A DNA stretch of 64,000 bases from Paenibacillus massiliensis subsp. panacisoli DSM 21345 (GCF_000426545.1 NZ_AUFO01000001.1:310001-374000); one strand, 5' to 3'; counted from the stretch's first letter, positions 43,128-53,702 are shown. Notes: generated by a model from the letters alone, not told the origin. Numbers and translations are program-made.

Positions 43128-44843
43128 ATGCATAATGAATCAATGGAAAGTGTTGTTTACGGTTCCAATATGGGCAATTATGAACAAGCCTGCAAGCGTT
43201 TTCAGTGGGAGGAGATAGAACGCCACTTCACCTGGTATACGACAGGTAAGGTGAATATGGCACATGAAGCCATTGATCGGCACGTATATGAGGGGCGGGG
43301 GCACAGGACGGCGCTGCTCTATGCTGATGATGTCCGTGAGGAATCCTACACCTTTATGCAGCTATGTATGGAATCCAACCGCTCAGGTAATGTACTGCGT
43401 AAATTTCAGATTGGCCGCGGGGATCGTGTATTTGTGTTCATGCCACGTTCACCGGAGCTGATAATTGGCTTGCTAGGAATTTTGAAGGTGGGGGCCATCG
43501 CGGGGCCGCTATTTGAAGCGTTTATGGAGACAGCTGTTAAGGATCGGCTGGAGGATAGCTCAGCAGTGGCGATTATAACGACACCAGAGCTGTTACCACG
43601 TATTCGGCGCGAGGAGCTGCCGAACCTGAAGCATATTTTTGTAGTAGGAGACAATGTGAATATAGAGGATGGACTCATTGACTGGAAGCACGAGATGGGT
43701 GAGGCCTCCTATGAGCTGGAGCCGGAGTGGCTGGATCGGGAGGACGGATTAATCATTCATTACACCTCTGGCTCGACAGGCAAACCGAAGGGAGTGTACC
43801 ATGTCCAAAATGCCATGATTCAGCACTACTATACAGGCAGACAGGTGCTTGATCTGCGTGAGGATGATATCTATTGGTGCACAGCTGACCCAGGGTGGGT
43901 GACAGGAACCTCTTACGGTATCTTCGCCCCCTGGCTGAATGGAGCAACCAATGTCATTCGAGGAGGGCGCTTTAACCCGCAGCAATGGTACCGCACGATT
44001 GAGCGCTATCAGGTAACGGTATGGTACAGTGCACCGACCGCTTTTCGCATGCTGATGGGTGCAAGTGCGGATATTCTGGATAAATATGATCTGACCAGTC
44101 TACGGCATGTCATGTCCGTCGGAGAGCCGCTGAATCCGGAGGTCGTTCGTTGGGGCTGGAAGGCCTATGGCCAGCGCATACATGACACATGGTGGATGAC
44201 GGAGACGGGCGGTCAGCTCATCTGCAACTACCCGGAGATGGCGATCAGGCCTGGCTCCATGGGTAAGCCGCTACCAGGGATTGAAGCTGCTATTCTGGAT
44301 GAACAGGGGCACAGGCTCCCACCGAATCATATGGGACATCTGGCGATTCGAACCCCATGGCCTTCCATGATGAAAGCGATCTGGAATAACCCGGATAAGT
44401 ATCAGGAATATTTCCGCTTTGAGGGCTGGTACGTATCTGGAGATTCTGCCTATATGGACGAGGATGGATACTTCTGGTTCCAGGGGCGGATTGATGATGT
44501 GATCAATTCCTCTGGGGAACGGATCGGCCCCTTTGAGGTAGAGAGCAAGCTGGTAGAGCATCCTGCAGTTGCAGAGGCTGGGGTGATCGGCAAGCCTGAC
44601 CCTGTTCGTGGAGAGCTGATTAAGGCGTTTGTAGCTTTGCGTGAGGGCTATGCAGCGACAGAAGAGCTGAAGGCTGAGATTTACCAATTTGTAAAAGAGG
44701 GTCTCTCGGCGCATGCGGCTCCCCGTGAGATTGAATTCAGGGAAAAGCTGCCCAAGACACGCTCTGGCAAGATTATGCGACGTGTACTCAAGGCCTGGGA
44801 GCTAAACCTGCCTACAGGAGATCTATCAACGATTGAGGACTGA
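43128..44843 (+). CDS. acsA: Acetyl-CoA synthetase (AMP-forming)
   Basis: A 571-residue enzyme making acetyl-CoA from acetate, ATP and CoA. The ATG at 43128 follows GTGAGGAGGCGAG; a GTG that is part of this site is open but unlikely. The adenylate-forming motifs are clear: Y-T-S-G-S-T-G-K-P-K-G, 'YWCTADPGWVTGTSYG', 'DTWWMTETGG', 'YVSGDSAYMDEDGYFWFQGR', and the acetylation-target lysine in P-K-T-R-S-G-K-I-M-R-R. Length fits the shorter AcsA of Bacillales rather than the 650-residue Acs. It is divergent from acuA, its likely regulator. Confidence 0.95.
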   Translation: MHNESMESVVYGSNMGNYEQACKRFQWEEIERHFTWYTTGKVNMAHEAIDRHVYEGRGHRTALLYADDVREESYTFMQLCMESNRSGNVLRKFQIGRGDRVFVFMPRSPELIIGLLGILKVGAIAGPLFEAFMETAVKDRLEDSSAVAIITTPELLPRIRREELPNLKHIFVVGDNVNIEDGLIDWKHEMGEASYELEPEWLDREDGLIIHYTSGSTGKPKGVYHVQNAMIQHYYTGRQVLDLREDDIYWCTADPGWVTGTSYGIFAPWLNGATNVIRGGRFNPQQWYRTIERYQVTVWYSAPTAFRMLMGASADILDKYDLTSLRHVMSVGEPLNPEVVRWGWKAYGQRIHDTWWMTETGGQLICNYPEMAIRPGSMGKPLPGIEAAILDEQGHRLPPNHMGHLAIRTPWPSMMKAIWNNPDKYQEYFRFEGWYVSGDSAYMDEDGYFWFQGRIDDVINSSGERIGPFEVESKLVEHPAVAEAGVIGKPDPVRGELIKAFVALREGYAATEELKAEIYQFVKEGLSAHAAPREIEFREKLPKTRSGKIMRRVLKAWELNLPTGDLSTIED

Positions 44844-44872
44844 TATGAACACTTATTAATTCTATCCTCTAC

Positions 44873-44946
44873 AAAAAAAGAAACCATCCTTATGATGAAA
44901 TGGAGATTACAACCATTTCGAATCATAGGATCGGTTTCTTTTTTTT
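44873..44946. terminator. Bidirectional terminator between acsA and the PBP gene
   Basis: AAAAAGAAACC plus ATCCTTATGAT pair with ATCATAGGAT plus GGTTTCTTTTT around a long loop. A-run and T-run at the ends serve both convergent genes. Confidence 0.85.
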
Positions 44947-44969
44947 ATTATTTATCTACGCCTCACCAA

Positions 44970-47900
44970 TCAAGGAGTCTTTGTGGCAGGAGAAAGTCCT
45001 GATTCACCCGCTGCGTTGATAGCGCTGATTCGGAATGAGCCTTTATTGAGACTGTGTGAGTTGTAATTGAAATGGGTACTCTGAGCAGTCCCTAAGAAAT
45101 TAAAGGCATCTTTGCCGTCCTCACTATAGTAAATGTTATACCCTTGAATTCCTTCAGCCGAGGCATTCCCCTGCCAGGACAGGGAGATTCCACTAGCTGT
45201 TGCTTGCACTTGAGGTGCGGCTGGAGCTGAAGGAGGTCCAGCAGGTACTACAGGCTCACCAGTCTGGTCAGGTGGTGTGCTGTCAGGCGGTGGAGCAGCA
45301 CCCGCAGTGACGGTAGCGCTAGGCGCAGATTCTCGACCAGCGACGTCTACAGCCGTAACATAATAGCGGCCTGTGCCTGCCGTGAACACCTTGCTAGCAT
45401 CTGCCATGACGACTTTGCCTTGGCGTCTGAAATCTCCACCTGTAGACCGGTAGAGTCTATAGCCGACGACATCCTTATTTGGACTTGCGCTAAACGTGAT
45501 GATGGCGTTCCCGTCCTTCGTCCCTGCACTTACATTGGATGGAGGAGATGGATCACTGCCGTCATCGGATCTCGGATCGACATCCGTCGGCATATCCGCC
45601 GTAGCATCCTGCGGCAGATAATAGGAGATATCTCTGCGTCCTTTGACATAAGGCAAGGCCTTCTGCAGCTCCTTAATCAGCTCCGAGATCGGTTTCTCAC
45701 GCTTGATTACTGTACGTTCCTTCAGCATATCGTCAGGAGTGCCATCTTTAGGGATGTAATTGACACCATTGAAGGTAATATATTTTGCTCTCGAAATTCC
45801 ATCGTCACGTTCCTTAGGAACGAATTTGCTGTTGAATTTGTCAGTCACAAAGCGGTCTGTCATAGCAGTTGGAATCTTACCGCTGTAAGCCGATACAGTT
45901 CTGGTTACGATCCCGTCTGGGACAGGGAATGACTTGGTTGTGAACAGTTCAGGACGCTGCTCGACGACTTCATTCATAATCTGGGCCCACAGCCGGCGTG
46001 CACGTTCCTTCTGAGCTGTTGTCTCCAGCTTATGCTCCTGATACTTGTAGCCAACCCAGACGCCTAGAGTAACATCTGGTGTAAAGCCCTCGAACCACAC
46101 ATCCGTATAGGATTGCGTCGTTCCGGTCTTGCCTGCAATCGGAATATTGCTGTGCTTGAAGTTGCGCTTTACCAGCCCACCTGTACCCTCAGTCACGACA
46201 GTTCTCAGCATATCGGTCATCAGATAGGCTGTCTGTGGTGAGAAGACGCGAACAGGCTCGTGCTCCTTCTTGTATACAACATTGCCGTTAGAGTCGACAA
46301 TCTTGGCAATCATGTAGGCATCATTGAATTGTCCGCCGTTGGCAATCGCACCATAAGCATTTGTCAGCTCTTCAACGGTCACGCCATATTTCATGCCGCC
46401 CAGTACCCCGGTCTGTGCCTGATAATCACTATCCTCGATGGTGGTGATCCCTAGCTTCTTGGCAAAATCCCAAGCATCCTTAATACCAACCTTCTCGTTG
46501 AAGATCTTGAGCGCTACGGTATTCATCGACTTATTCAGCGCATAGCGTGCTGTGACAAGTCCTTCATAACGATTGTTAGAGTTCTTGGGAATATGATAGC
46601 TGTTCGAGCTGTTCTTCAGAATAATAGGGGAATCATCAAGGACACTTCCTGGCTGAACTGCTCCACTATCCAGAGCTGGCAGAAAGGCTGCAATGGGCTT
46701 CATTGCTGAACCGGGCTGCCTAACCATCTGCGTAGCGTAGTTCATCTGTTCCTCGTTGAAATCCCGTCCCTCGATCATTCCCAGGATGGCGCCTGTTTTA
46801 TGATCAATAAGGATAGCTGCTGTCTGTTCCATCCCCTTGTTCTTGCTGGTTGGAGAGAAGTTGTTAGCGTTCTCCGAGATCGTATGCATCGCCTTATACA
46901 CCGTCTTGTCGATTGTAGTGTAGACGCGATAACCACCTGTACGGAGTTGGTCCATAGCTTCCTGCAGGCGCTCACTGCTATTGCCTTGCGTGTCTGCATT
47001 CGCTGTCTGCTCGGAATTGTTCATGACAGACATTAGCACCTGTGCTGCTTGACGTTCCGTTTCCAACATTAGATAAGGATAGGTGTTATATGCCTTGACG
47101 GTGCGTTTGGCCAGCGATCCTTTGACGTCAAAGGCCAGTGCTTCCTGATACTGAGCTTGTGTAATCTTGTTCTCCTGCAGCATCCGGCTCAGCACGAGCT
47201 TCTGTCGATTCATCGCCCTATTGAAGTTCTCTTCAACGAATTCACCCTTGCTGTTATAAGCAGAATATCTAGTCGGAAGCTGAGGCAGACCTGCCAGATA
47301 AGCGGCTTGAGCGATGTTAAGCTCCTTCAGATCATTAATATTGAAAATACCTTTGGAGGCAGCCTTGATACCGAATACATTATATCCGTTGGAGCCTTTG
47401 CCGAAGGGGACTTTATTCAGATAGGCACTGATAATTTGATCCTTCGTCATGAATCGTTCCAGACGCAGGGACAGGAGGATTTCCTTCACCTTGCGATCCT
47501 CGGTCTGATCAAGACTCAGGAAGACTCGACGTGCCAACTGTTGGGTCAGTGTACTGCCGCCTGTCTGAACGGATTCGTTCAGCACCCTTTGTTTGACAGC
47601 GCGAAGTGTTCCAGAGATATCTACACCTTTATGTTCATAAAAACGATTGTCCTCGATGGCAATGACAGAATCAATGACGATCTGAGGAATCTGGTCCAGA
47701 CTGACTGGACGTCTGTCCTCATCCGTACGAAGCTGTCCGATCGGTGAACCGTCATTGAAATATGCGAAGCCAGTAATCGCATTTTCGCCTATCTGCTGTT
47801 CGATCATAGCCCTAGAACGCACGGGGTCATCCTTAACGATGGAAGCGACGTAGCCTGATACGGCTCCACCGGCAAACAGGATGCCCATAAAGGCTAGAAC

Positions 47901-47996
47901 GAATAGCCATTTCATGGTTATGCCCAGTCCGCGGAAAAATTTCCTCCAACGGGATACTTGACGTTTAGGGACTTTTTTGTTCTCATCAGTCATCAA
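44970..47996 (-). CDS. Class A penicillin-binding protein (PBP1A family) with Fn3 domains
   Basis: A 1008-residue peptidoglycan synthase. A basic cytoplasmic start and one membrane helix (about 20-50) precede the GT51 glycosyltransferase (catalytic Glu in I-E-D-N-R-F-Y-E-H, 'TGGSTLTQQLARRVFLS'), then the transpeptidase with S-A-M-K near residue 433, 'NKSMNTVALK' and K-T-G-T-T near 628. Two fibronectin type III-like domains (about 819-895 and 920-1005) joined by a Pro-rich linker form the C-terminus, outside the cell. Start ATG with AAAGGAGGA upstream. Bacillales ponA products often carry such C-terminal extensions. Confidence 0.93.
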   Translation of the reverse strand: MMTDENKKVPKRQVSRWRKFFRGLGITMKWLFVLAFMGILFAGGAVSGYVASIVKDDPVRSRAMIEQQIGENAITGFAYFNDGSPIGQLRTDEDRRPVSLDQIPQIVIDSVIAIEDNRFYEHKGVDISGTLRAVKQRVLNESVQTGGSTLTQQLARRVFLSLDQTEDRKVKEILLSLRLERFMTKDQIISAYLNKVPFGKGSNGYNVFGIKAASKGIFNINDLKELNIAQAAYLAGLPQLPTRYSAYNSKGEFVEENFNRAMNRQKLVLSRMLQENKITQAQYQEALAFDVKGSLAKRTVKAYNTYPYLMLETERQAAQVLMSVMNNSEQTANADTQGNSSERLQEAMDQLRTGGYRVYTTIDKTVYKAMHTISENANNFSPTSKNKGMEQTAAILIDHKTGAILGMIEGRDFNEEQMNYATQMVRQPGSAMKPIAAFLPALDSGAVQPGSVLDDSPIILKNSSNSYHIPKNSNNRYEGLVTARYALNKSMNTVALKIFNEKVGIKDAWDFAKKLGITTIEDSDYQAQTGVLGGMKYGVTVEELTNAYGAIANGGQFNDAYMIAKIVDSNGNVVYKKEHEPVRVFSPQTAYLMTDMLRTVVTEGTGGLVKRNFKHSNIPIAGKTGTTQSYTDVWFEGFTPDVTLGVWVGYKYQEHKLETTAQKERARRLWAQIMNEVVEQRPELFTTKSFPVPDGIVTRTVSAYSGKIPTAMTDRFVTDKFNSKFVPKERDDGISRAKYITFNGVNYIPKDGTPDDMLKERTVIKREKPISELIKELQKALPYVKGRRDISYYLPQDATADMPTDVDPRSDDGSDPSPPSNVSAGTKDGNAIITFSASPNKDVVGYRLYRSTGGDFRRQGKVVMADASKVFTAGTGRYYVTAVDVAGRESAPSATVTAGAAPPPDSTPPDQTGEPVVPAGPPSAPAAPQVQATASGISLSWQGNASAEGIQGYNIYYSEDGKDAFNFLGTAQSTHFNYNSHSLNKGSFRISAINAAGESGLSPATKTP

Positions 47997-48170
47997 GTCT
48001 TCCTCCTTTTAACAGGCACTATTATAGCACAAAAACATGGGTTCGACCCATAAGCACATAAGCCTGTCTTTTGAAAACTGACGATTCAGGAACGCTTATA
48101 ATTGTAAAAAAAGGCAGGGGAAATACAAAAGTTGATGCAATCAATGTAGTACATCATTCATAAATACGAA

Positions 48171-48220
48171 AAAAAGGAGAACCTCAAAGAGCTGATTTGC
48201 TCTTGAGACTCTCCTTTCGG
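48171..48220 (-). terminator. Terminator of rpsD
   Basis: AAAGGAGA and CTCAA-GAGC pair with GCTC-TTGAG and TCTCCTTT; a T-run follows on the minus strand. Confidence 0.85.
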
Positions 48221-48236
48221 TAATTCTAGTTACAAA

Positions 48237-48836
48237 TTAACGGTTGTAGAATTCGACGATTTGCTTCTCATCGATATCTTGGGACAGCTCAGCACGCTCT
48301 GGCAAACGGATGTATTTACCTTCGAACGCAGCATCGTTGTACTCCAGGTAAGAAGCCAGGTGTGTACGGTTCTCCAATGCTTCCTTGATGGAAGTCATTG
48401 TGCGGCTTCTTTCACGAAGACCGATAACATCACCAGGAGATACTTGGTAAGAAGCGATGTCTACCTTTTTGCCATTCACAGTCACGTGACCGTGGGATAC
48501 CAATTGACGGGAACCCGCACGGGAGTTCGCAAATCCAAGACGGTATACCAGGTTGTCCAGACGACTTTCGAGCAGGAACATGAAGTTCTCACCGGCAATA
48601 CCTTGCATATTTTGAGCTCTGTTGAACAGTGTGCGGAATTGCTTCTCGCCCAGACCGTACATGTGACGCAGCTTTTGCTTTTCTTGCAGCTGCATACCGT
48701 AGTTGCTCATTTTTCTGCGTTGGTTAGGACCGTGTTGTCCCGGTGGGAAAGGGCGTTTCAATTCTTTACCAGTGCCGCTCAGAGAAATACCGAGACGACG
48801 GCTTAATTTAAATTTAGGACCAGTGTAACGTGCCAT
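48237..48836 (-). CDS. rpsD: 30S ribosomal protein S4
   Basis: A 199-residue primary 16S rRNA-binding protein that starts assembly of the small subunit body. The N-terminus '[16 protein letters not shown]' lacks the zinc cysteines, so it is the zinc-independent type. The S4 RNA-binding domain is at about 92-155 ([15 protein letters not shown], '[15 protein letters not shown]'), and '[22 protein letters not shown]' (end) is typical. It is transcribed alone from a strong promoter with a leader of about 200 bases, as in B. subtilis, where S4 represses its own synthesis. Confidence 0.98.
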   Translation of the reverse strand: MARYTGPKFKLSRRLGISLSGTGKELKRPFPPGQHGPNQRRKMSNYGMQLQEKQKLRHMYGLGEKQFRTLFNRAQNMQGIAGENFMFLLESRLDNLVYRLGFANSRAGSRQLVSHGHVTVNGKKVDIASYQVSPGDVIGLRERSRTMTSIKEALENRTHLASYLEYNDAAFEGKYIRLPERAELSQDIDEKQIVEFYNR

Positions 48837-49040
48837 TATAGAGTTAACTCCTTCATAATTAAATTTGAGTCGGGCTCTCTTTGCGCTCTAGAGTGTCTGG
48901 CATGTAAATCAGATCATGCACAACTGACAGGAAAGTTCAGCCGCTGTCCTGTGAGCAACACAACAGATGAGGGTGACACAACCGTTTCGCCCAAATTTAA
49001 GACCGGAGCAGTAATGTATACCACCCAGTCTTCATCAACA
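48837..49040 (-). promoter_or_regulatory. rpsD leader, probable S4 autoregulatory element
   Basis: About 200 bases lie between the predicted start of transcription and the rpsD ATG (site GAAGGAGTTAACTC). In Firmicutes rpsD leaders are known to bind S4 for feedback control. The length and position fit; I did not fold the RNA. Confidence 0.55.
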
Positions 49041-49046
49041 ATAAAT

Positions 49047-49074
49047 ATTATATGAAACGTAGTGGTAATGTCAA
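49047..49074 (-). promoter_or_regulatory. Strong rpsD promoter
   Basis: On the minus strand TTGACA (49069-49074) and TATAAT (49047-49052) are consensus boxes separated by 16 bases, as expected for a ribosomal protein gene. Confidence 0.8.
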
Positions 49075-49328
49075 GAAAATAAAAAAAAGAAAACGTCAAA
49101 AAATGTCGATAGGTCTAATGGACTAAAAATTTGGGCCGATTCACTGAAAAATGGATGCAAATGCGAAGGGAAAGGAGTAAAATAGAGCATGTCTACATTC
49201 CTCGATTGCGTCTTCGTGTTAGATGCCTTTCAGAATTGCGCTAGAAGGAGTTGTACAAGATATCCAGCCTTCTGTTGAGAATTTGTACAGGAGGAGGGTT
49301 ATATCATTGCTGTGAAGGAGCGCCCGAT

Positions 49329-51329
49329 ATGTCAGAATTTCCATCAGCGGATGACAACGTCCTCGTGAGTAACAAGACCAATCCAATAAAGCCGCTGTTA
49401 GACGGGCAATGCCCGGATTTTCTTTCTTGGCTGCAAAACATGGACATTACGCCTTTGGATTTTCCATACATTGATAATCTGCTGCTTACCGCATATACAG
49501 ACTGGATTAGGCAGTCTGAAGGATTAGAGTGGCTACGGAAATTCTCCACAGCCGTATTTAACACCGGAAGTGCACAGATAGCTGGTGCATGGGAGACCGA
49601 GGTATATCAAGCCTGTGCGTCAAAAGTACTGACTTCCGGTGCATGTGAGCACACGATTGAAGAATCCCCGGGTGGTATTCGCAACGTCGTCTACGGTGTT
49701 CCCTTATTTTCTAGGGGTCATCATGACCTGTTTGCTGTTCTGCTCTTCAAGATACCAGCGCAGGCGACCAGCGTTGCTCCGGGTCCTAGCACAGACTCAC
49801 TTCAGACGGCTGCATTACATTACCGTAGCGTGTTCTATCAGAAATTCGAGAGTCTGTTCGTTGCAGATCTTCTGCACTCGAAGAATACGGTGGGTGGCCC
49901 GTCCAAGACGCCGTCTATTCTATTTCAATTGGTAAAGCGCATGCATGACAAGATCGAAGTGGATGCAGTGCTGGATGAGGTGTTCGACAGTATATCGGAC
50001 ATGTTCCCCGATGTGGAGATTACATTGTATATGGCTCAGGAGAGGCAGAATCTCAATCTGCGGGTAAAACAGCTACTTCTGGATCAGAAGAGCAGCAATG
50101 TCAGCGTGAAGGCCTTTGTCAGTGGCCAGCCTGCAGTGGGACAGGTGGACGGTCAGGAGATCACCGAGCTTGGCATCCCATTGAAGGGCAAGCAGGGCAC
50201 ATATGGTGTTGTGCATCTGCAATTGCCGCCAGGGCAGAAGGAAATGAGCGAAATGGATATCAGCCTGATTACGATGATGGCGGACACAGCTGGAGTAGCT
50301 TTTGAGAACGCTAACCTGCTGGAGCAGTCCAACCTGCTCATCCAGGAGCTCAGATTGATCAACGAACTTGTCCAACGCCTGAATCAGAGTCTTCAGCTTA
50401 CCGATATCGTTCATTTTGCCATCTTCGAACTGATGTCCATTTTTCAGGCCGAGAATTGCTGCATTGTGCAGCTTGAAGAAAATGGAGAACATTCAAAAAT
50501 CATTGGCTGCAACGTGAGGGCTTTTGAAAATAGAGTTCTATATGGAGATTCAGGATTTTCAGGTTATATCCAGAGTTCTGGTGAACCGGTGATCGTCTCC
50601 GATTATAGCAAGGAGTCTGCGATTGTGTCCGAGCTAATGAACGAGACGGGCTCGAAATCCATGATTGGTGTGCCGCTGCTCATGAGCGGCAAGGTCCGAG
50701 GCTCGATCATGCTGACGCATACACAGCCCTATTATTTCTCGTATAATAACTATAAATTGCTCCAAATGTTCTCGACGCACATCGGACTCGCACTCATGAA
50801 TGCTTCCTTGCATGCACAGGTGAGAAGATTGGCTAATATGGATATGCTAACAGGATTACACGTACGCCATTATCTGGACAAGGTCATTCAGGAGCATCAG
50901 CAGAAGGATTTCTGTGGATCTCTTATTCTTATTGATATCGATCAGTTCAAGCGAGTTAACGATACATTTGGACATCAGAAAGGCGACGATGTGCTGAAAA
51001 TTGTCAGCGGAATTATTAAGGATAGTGTCCGCAGTGAGGATCTCAGTGCCCGTTGGGGTGGTGAGGAGTTAGCCATCTACTTGCCTCAGTTGGGTATTTA
51101 CCAGGCTCTTCAGGTGGCCGAGACGATCCGCAAGAAGGTACCAGGAGAGACGGATCCGTCAGTTACCATCTCCTGCGGTATTGCGGAATGGAGCTGGATG
51201 GACGACCAGGTCAGCATAGAGAAGCTGTTCTATAGAGCTGATATGGCGTTGTACGATGCCAAGAAGCAGGGGCGCAATCGTACGGTGCTTGAGAATCTGG
51301 ACGCTGAGCTTATGGGCCAGATCGAATGA
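49329..51329 (+). CDS. dgcP: GAF-GGDEF diguanylate cyclase
   Basis: A 666-residue cytoplasmic protein. I start at the ATG at 49329 (GAAGGAGCG upstream). Two GAF-type sensory domains (about 165-310 and 330-480) precede a GGDEF domain (about 490-655) with 'DMLTGLHVRHYLD', 'LILIDIDQFKRVNDTFGH' and active-site R-W-G-G-E-E-L near 577, so it should make cyclic di-GMP from GTP. No RxxD inhibitory site is seen at the usual place. In B. subtilis the GAF-GGDEF protein DgcP (YtrP) is encoded close to rpsD, the same neighbourhood as here; the symbol rests on that. Confidence 0.88.
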   Translation: MSEFPSADDNVLVSNKTNPIKPLLDGQCPDFLSWLQNMDITPLDFPYIDNLLLTAYTDWIRQSEGLEWLRKFSTAVFNTGSAQIAGAWETEVYQACASKVLTSGACEHTIEESPGGIRNVVYGVPLFSRGHHDLFAVLLFKIPAQATSVAPGPSTDSLQTAALHYRSVFYQKFESLFVADLLHSKNTVGGPSKTPSILFQLVKRMHDKIEVDAVLDEVFDSISDMFPDVEITLYMAQERQNLNLRVKQLLLDQKSSNVSVKAFVSGQPAVGQVDGQEITELGIPLKGKQGTYGVVHLQLPPGQKEMSEMDISLITMMADTAGVAFENANLLEQSNLLIQELRLINELVQRLNQSLQLTDIVHFAIFELMSIFQAENCCIVQLEENGEHSKIIGCNVRAFENRVLYGDSGFSGYIQSSGEPVIVSDYSKESAIVSELMNETGSKSMIGVPLLMSGKVRGSIMLTHTQPYYFSYNNYKLLQMFSTHIGLALMNASLHAQVRRLANMDMLTGLHVRHYLDKVIQEHQQKDFCGSLILIDIDQFKRVNDTFGHQKGDDVLKIVSGIIKDSVRSEDLSARWGGEELAIYLPQLGIYQALQVAETIRKKVPGETDPSVTISCGIAEWSWMDDQVSIEKLFYRADMALYDAKKQGRNRTVLENLDAELMGQIE

Positions 51330-51576
51330 TATGCAGCAGATGTACAACGATTGGAACCGAATTAGATTCATGAACAGTAAGCTCTCCTAAGCTCGCTGCC
51401 ACAATGGCTTCGTGCAGGAGGGCTTATTTGTCGCTTCAGCGGCCCAAATCTGTTCTAAGGGCCTATTTCCTCTCCCGACCCTGCTAGGCACAGCTTGCAG
51501 ACTGTAATTCTGAATATAAGCGGGGTGTGTAGGGAAGCCTATTGTGCTGAACCTAGAATTTGGGGAGGCGGTAGGT

Positions 51577-52431
51577 ATGCGAGGATGGCGAGTATACGCA
51601 GTGATCATCATCTGTACACTTCTGGCAGAGGGCTGCTTGCATGCAGATCAGGGCCACACGCCGCAGGAGCTGTACAGAATGGCTTCAGCTGGGATCGCGG
51701 GTAAGGAACGTATGAGCTTCCGCGGAATGGCCGCGATTAGGAGATCTAACAGCAGCTTGTTTGAGCAGCAGATACATTATGAGGGTTCTTTACGTGGGCA
51801 TGATGTCGTGGAGATTCGGACAATACTACCGTCGGAGGAAGCAACGCTTGCCCCCGGACACAAGACGTCTAGCGAGCACAAGCCTTTTTCTATTGAAAAC
51901 AAAGGCGGGCCAAAATCAATGATGCGGCGTGAACGAGGCAAGTGGCAGTTGAATTCATTGGGCACCAGGGAGTGGGATGGGACAGTGGGGCGATTCAATC
52001 CTTTTCATCAATTAAGTCAGCTGGACCGCTACAATAAGCTTGTATCATTGGAAAGCGGTTCTCCCCGCGGTGTCAAAATGCTTCGGATTGAATTGACTCC
52101 GGCCGATGCTAAGCAAATGCTTCGTGATGAATTGACTACGGAGATGGAGAGTATGGAGACCCATTATTTGAAGCAACTGCAGCAAATGAATGCAGTAGCC
52201 ACCGTTCATAAAGATGAGCTACGCCAGGAGATTCAGCATACCCGCAAGCAGGAGCAGAGCGAGATGCTGAACAGACTTGAGGATGCCGAGGTACGTGCCG
52301 TCTATCACATGACCATTGATAGGGCTACCAGTCTGCCATTGCGTCTGTCCTCCGAGACGAAGTTAAGCTATAAGAAGGATCCGGAACAGGGAGAAGCATT
52401 GGTGACAGATGTTTTTTTTGAAGGGTATTAA
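51577..52431 (+). CDS. Predicted lipoprotein
   Basis: A 284-residue exported protein. The ATG at 51577 follows GGGGAGG. A signal peptide ends in the lipobox L-A-E-G-C with C20 as the lipidated residue. The mature part has a beta-rich first half ('MSFRGMAAIRRSNSSLFEQQIHYEG', shown as start) and a long charged coiled-coil near residues 180-245 (ELRQEIQHTRKQEQSEML), then strands. The layout resembles outer-face lipoproteins with a LolA/LppX-like fold, but no family is certain. It is a single gene. Confidence 0.75.
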   Translation: MRGWRVYAVIIICTLLAEGCLHADQGHTPQELYRMASAGIAGKERMSFRGMAAIRRSNSSLFEQQIHYEGSLRGHDVVEIRTILPSEEATLAPGHKTSSEHKPFSIENKGGPKSMMRRERGKWQLNSLGTREWDGTVGRFNPFHQLSQLDRYNKLVSLESGSPRGVKMLRIELTPADAKQMLRDELTTEMESMETHYLKQLQQMNAVATVHKDELRQEIQHTRKQEQSEMLNRLEDAEVRAVYHMTIDRATSLPLRLSSETKLSYKKDPEQGEALVTDVFFEGY

Positions 52432-52586
52432 GTTGTGTGAAAGAACGTGATACAATAAATAATGAAAAATTAACCTGTGTTCAAATGTGCATTTGCAGGT
52501 GATTACATAATGGCTAACACTGTAAATTAAAAGCTTGCAAAATGCCTAGGAATGAATGGACAAAGCAAGCATAGAGGAGAGAGTTT

Positions 52587-53702
52587 ATGAAGGACCCAAG
52601 AATTTTAAAATTGGCAGAGACACTTGTCGGCTATTCTGTTGATGTTCAGCCAGGCGAGAATATTTTGGTAGAGATGATCGGTTCGGAGCGGGATTTGCTT
52701 AACGCCATCATTGAGGAAATAGCTAAGCGTGGGGGAAATGCCTTCGTTGAGCTGACGGATCGCAGGGTGCAACGAGTGATGCTGCGCAATGCCAATCGTG
52801 AGCAGATTGAGACATGGGCAAAGCTGGACCTGGAGCGTATGAAGCAAATGCACGGATACATTGGTATTCGCGCAGGCGAAAATGTAAATGAACTATCCGA
52901 TGTTCCAGAGGACAAGATGAAGCTGTACAACTCATTGTACTCGCATCCGATACATAGTGAACAGCGTGTCAAGCATACCAAATGGGTAGTTCTTCGTTAT
53001 CCTAATGCAAGTATGTCTCAGCTGGCGAATACAAGTACAGAGGCCTTTGAGGACTTCTATTTCGATGTATGCACGCTGGATTATGCCAAGATGGATAAAG
53101 CACAGGACGCGCTTGCTGACCTGATGAGCCGTACAGACAAGGTGCGTATTACCGGACCGGGAACAGACCTGTCCTTCTCGATCAAAGATATTGGAGCTAT
53201 CAAGTGCTCAGGCAAACGCAATATTCCCGATGGAGAGGTCTATTCTGCTCCTGTCCGTAATTCGGTTAATGGTACGATCAGCTACAATACACCGACTCTG
53301 TACAATGGTGTGACTTTCGACAATGTGAAATTCCGGTTCGAGAACGGAAAAATTGTTGAAGCAGAGAGCAACAACAGCAGCAAGCTGAATGAAATCCTGG
53401 ATACAGACGAAGGCGCACGTTACATTGGTGAATTCGCAATTGGCTTCAACCCGTACATTTTGACACCAATGAAGGACATCCTGTTCGACGAGAAGATTGC
53501 CGGCAGTCTGCACTTCACACCAGGTCAGGCTTATGAAGAGGCTGATAACGGCAACCGCTCCTCCATTCACTGGGATCTGGTGTTCATTCAACGCCCTGAA
53601 TATGGCGGCGGAGAGATCTACTTTGACGATGTCCTGATTCGCAAGGATGGCATCTTCGTCTTGCCTGAATTGGAGTGCTTGAATCCAGATCAGCTGAAAT
53701 AG
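52587..53702 (+). CDS. M29 family aminopeptidase
   Basis: A 371-residue metallopeptidase that removes N-terminal residues from peptides in the cytoplasm. ATG start, GAGGAGAGAG site. Family marks of thermophilic aminopeptidases (AmpS, AmpT, PepS): 'GYSVDVQPGENILVEM' start, 'RYPNASMSQLA', 'VRITGPGTDLSFSI', 'NIPDGEVYSAPV' with a metal-binding Glu, 'EAESNN', 'GEFAIGFNP', and the final 'IHWDLVFIQRPEYGGGEIYFD' region (part) with His and Asp ligands. Length is normal for the family. Confidence 0.93.
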   Translation: MKDPRILKLAETLVGYSVDVQPGENILVEMIGSERDLLNAIIEEIAKRGGNAFVELTDRRVQRVMLRNANREQIETWAKLDLERMKQMHGYIGIRAGENVNELSDVPEDKMKLYNSLYSHPIHSEQRVKHTKWVVLRYPNASMSQLANTSTEAFEDFYFDVCTLDYAKMDKAQDALADLMSRTDKVRITGPGTDLSFSIKDIGAIKCSGKRNIPDGEVYSAPVRNSVNGTISYNTPTLYNGVTFDNVKFRFENGKIVEAESNNSSKLNEILDTDEGARYIGEFAIGFNPYILTPMKDILFDEKIAGSLHFTPGQAYEEADNGNRSSIHWDLVFIQRPEYGGGEIYFDDVLIRKDGIFVLPELECLNPDQLK

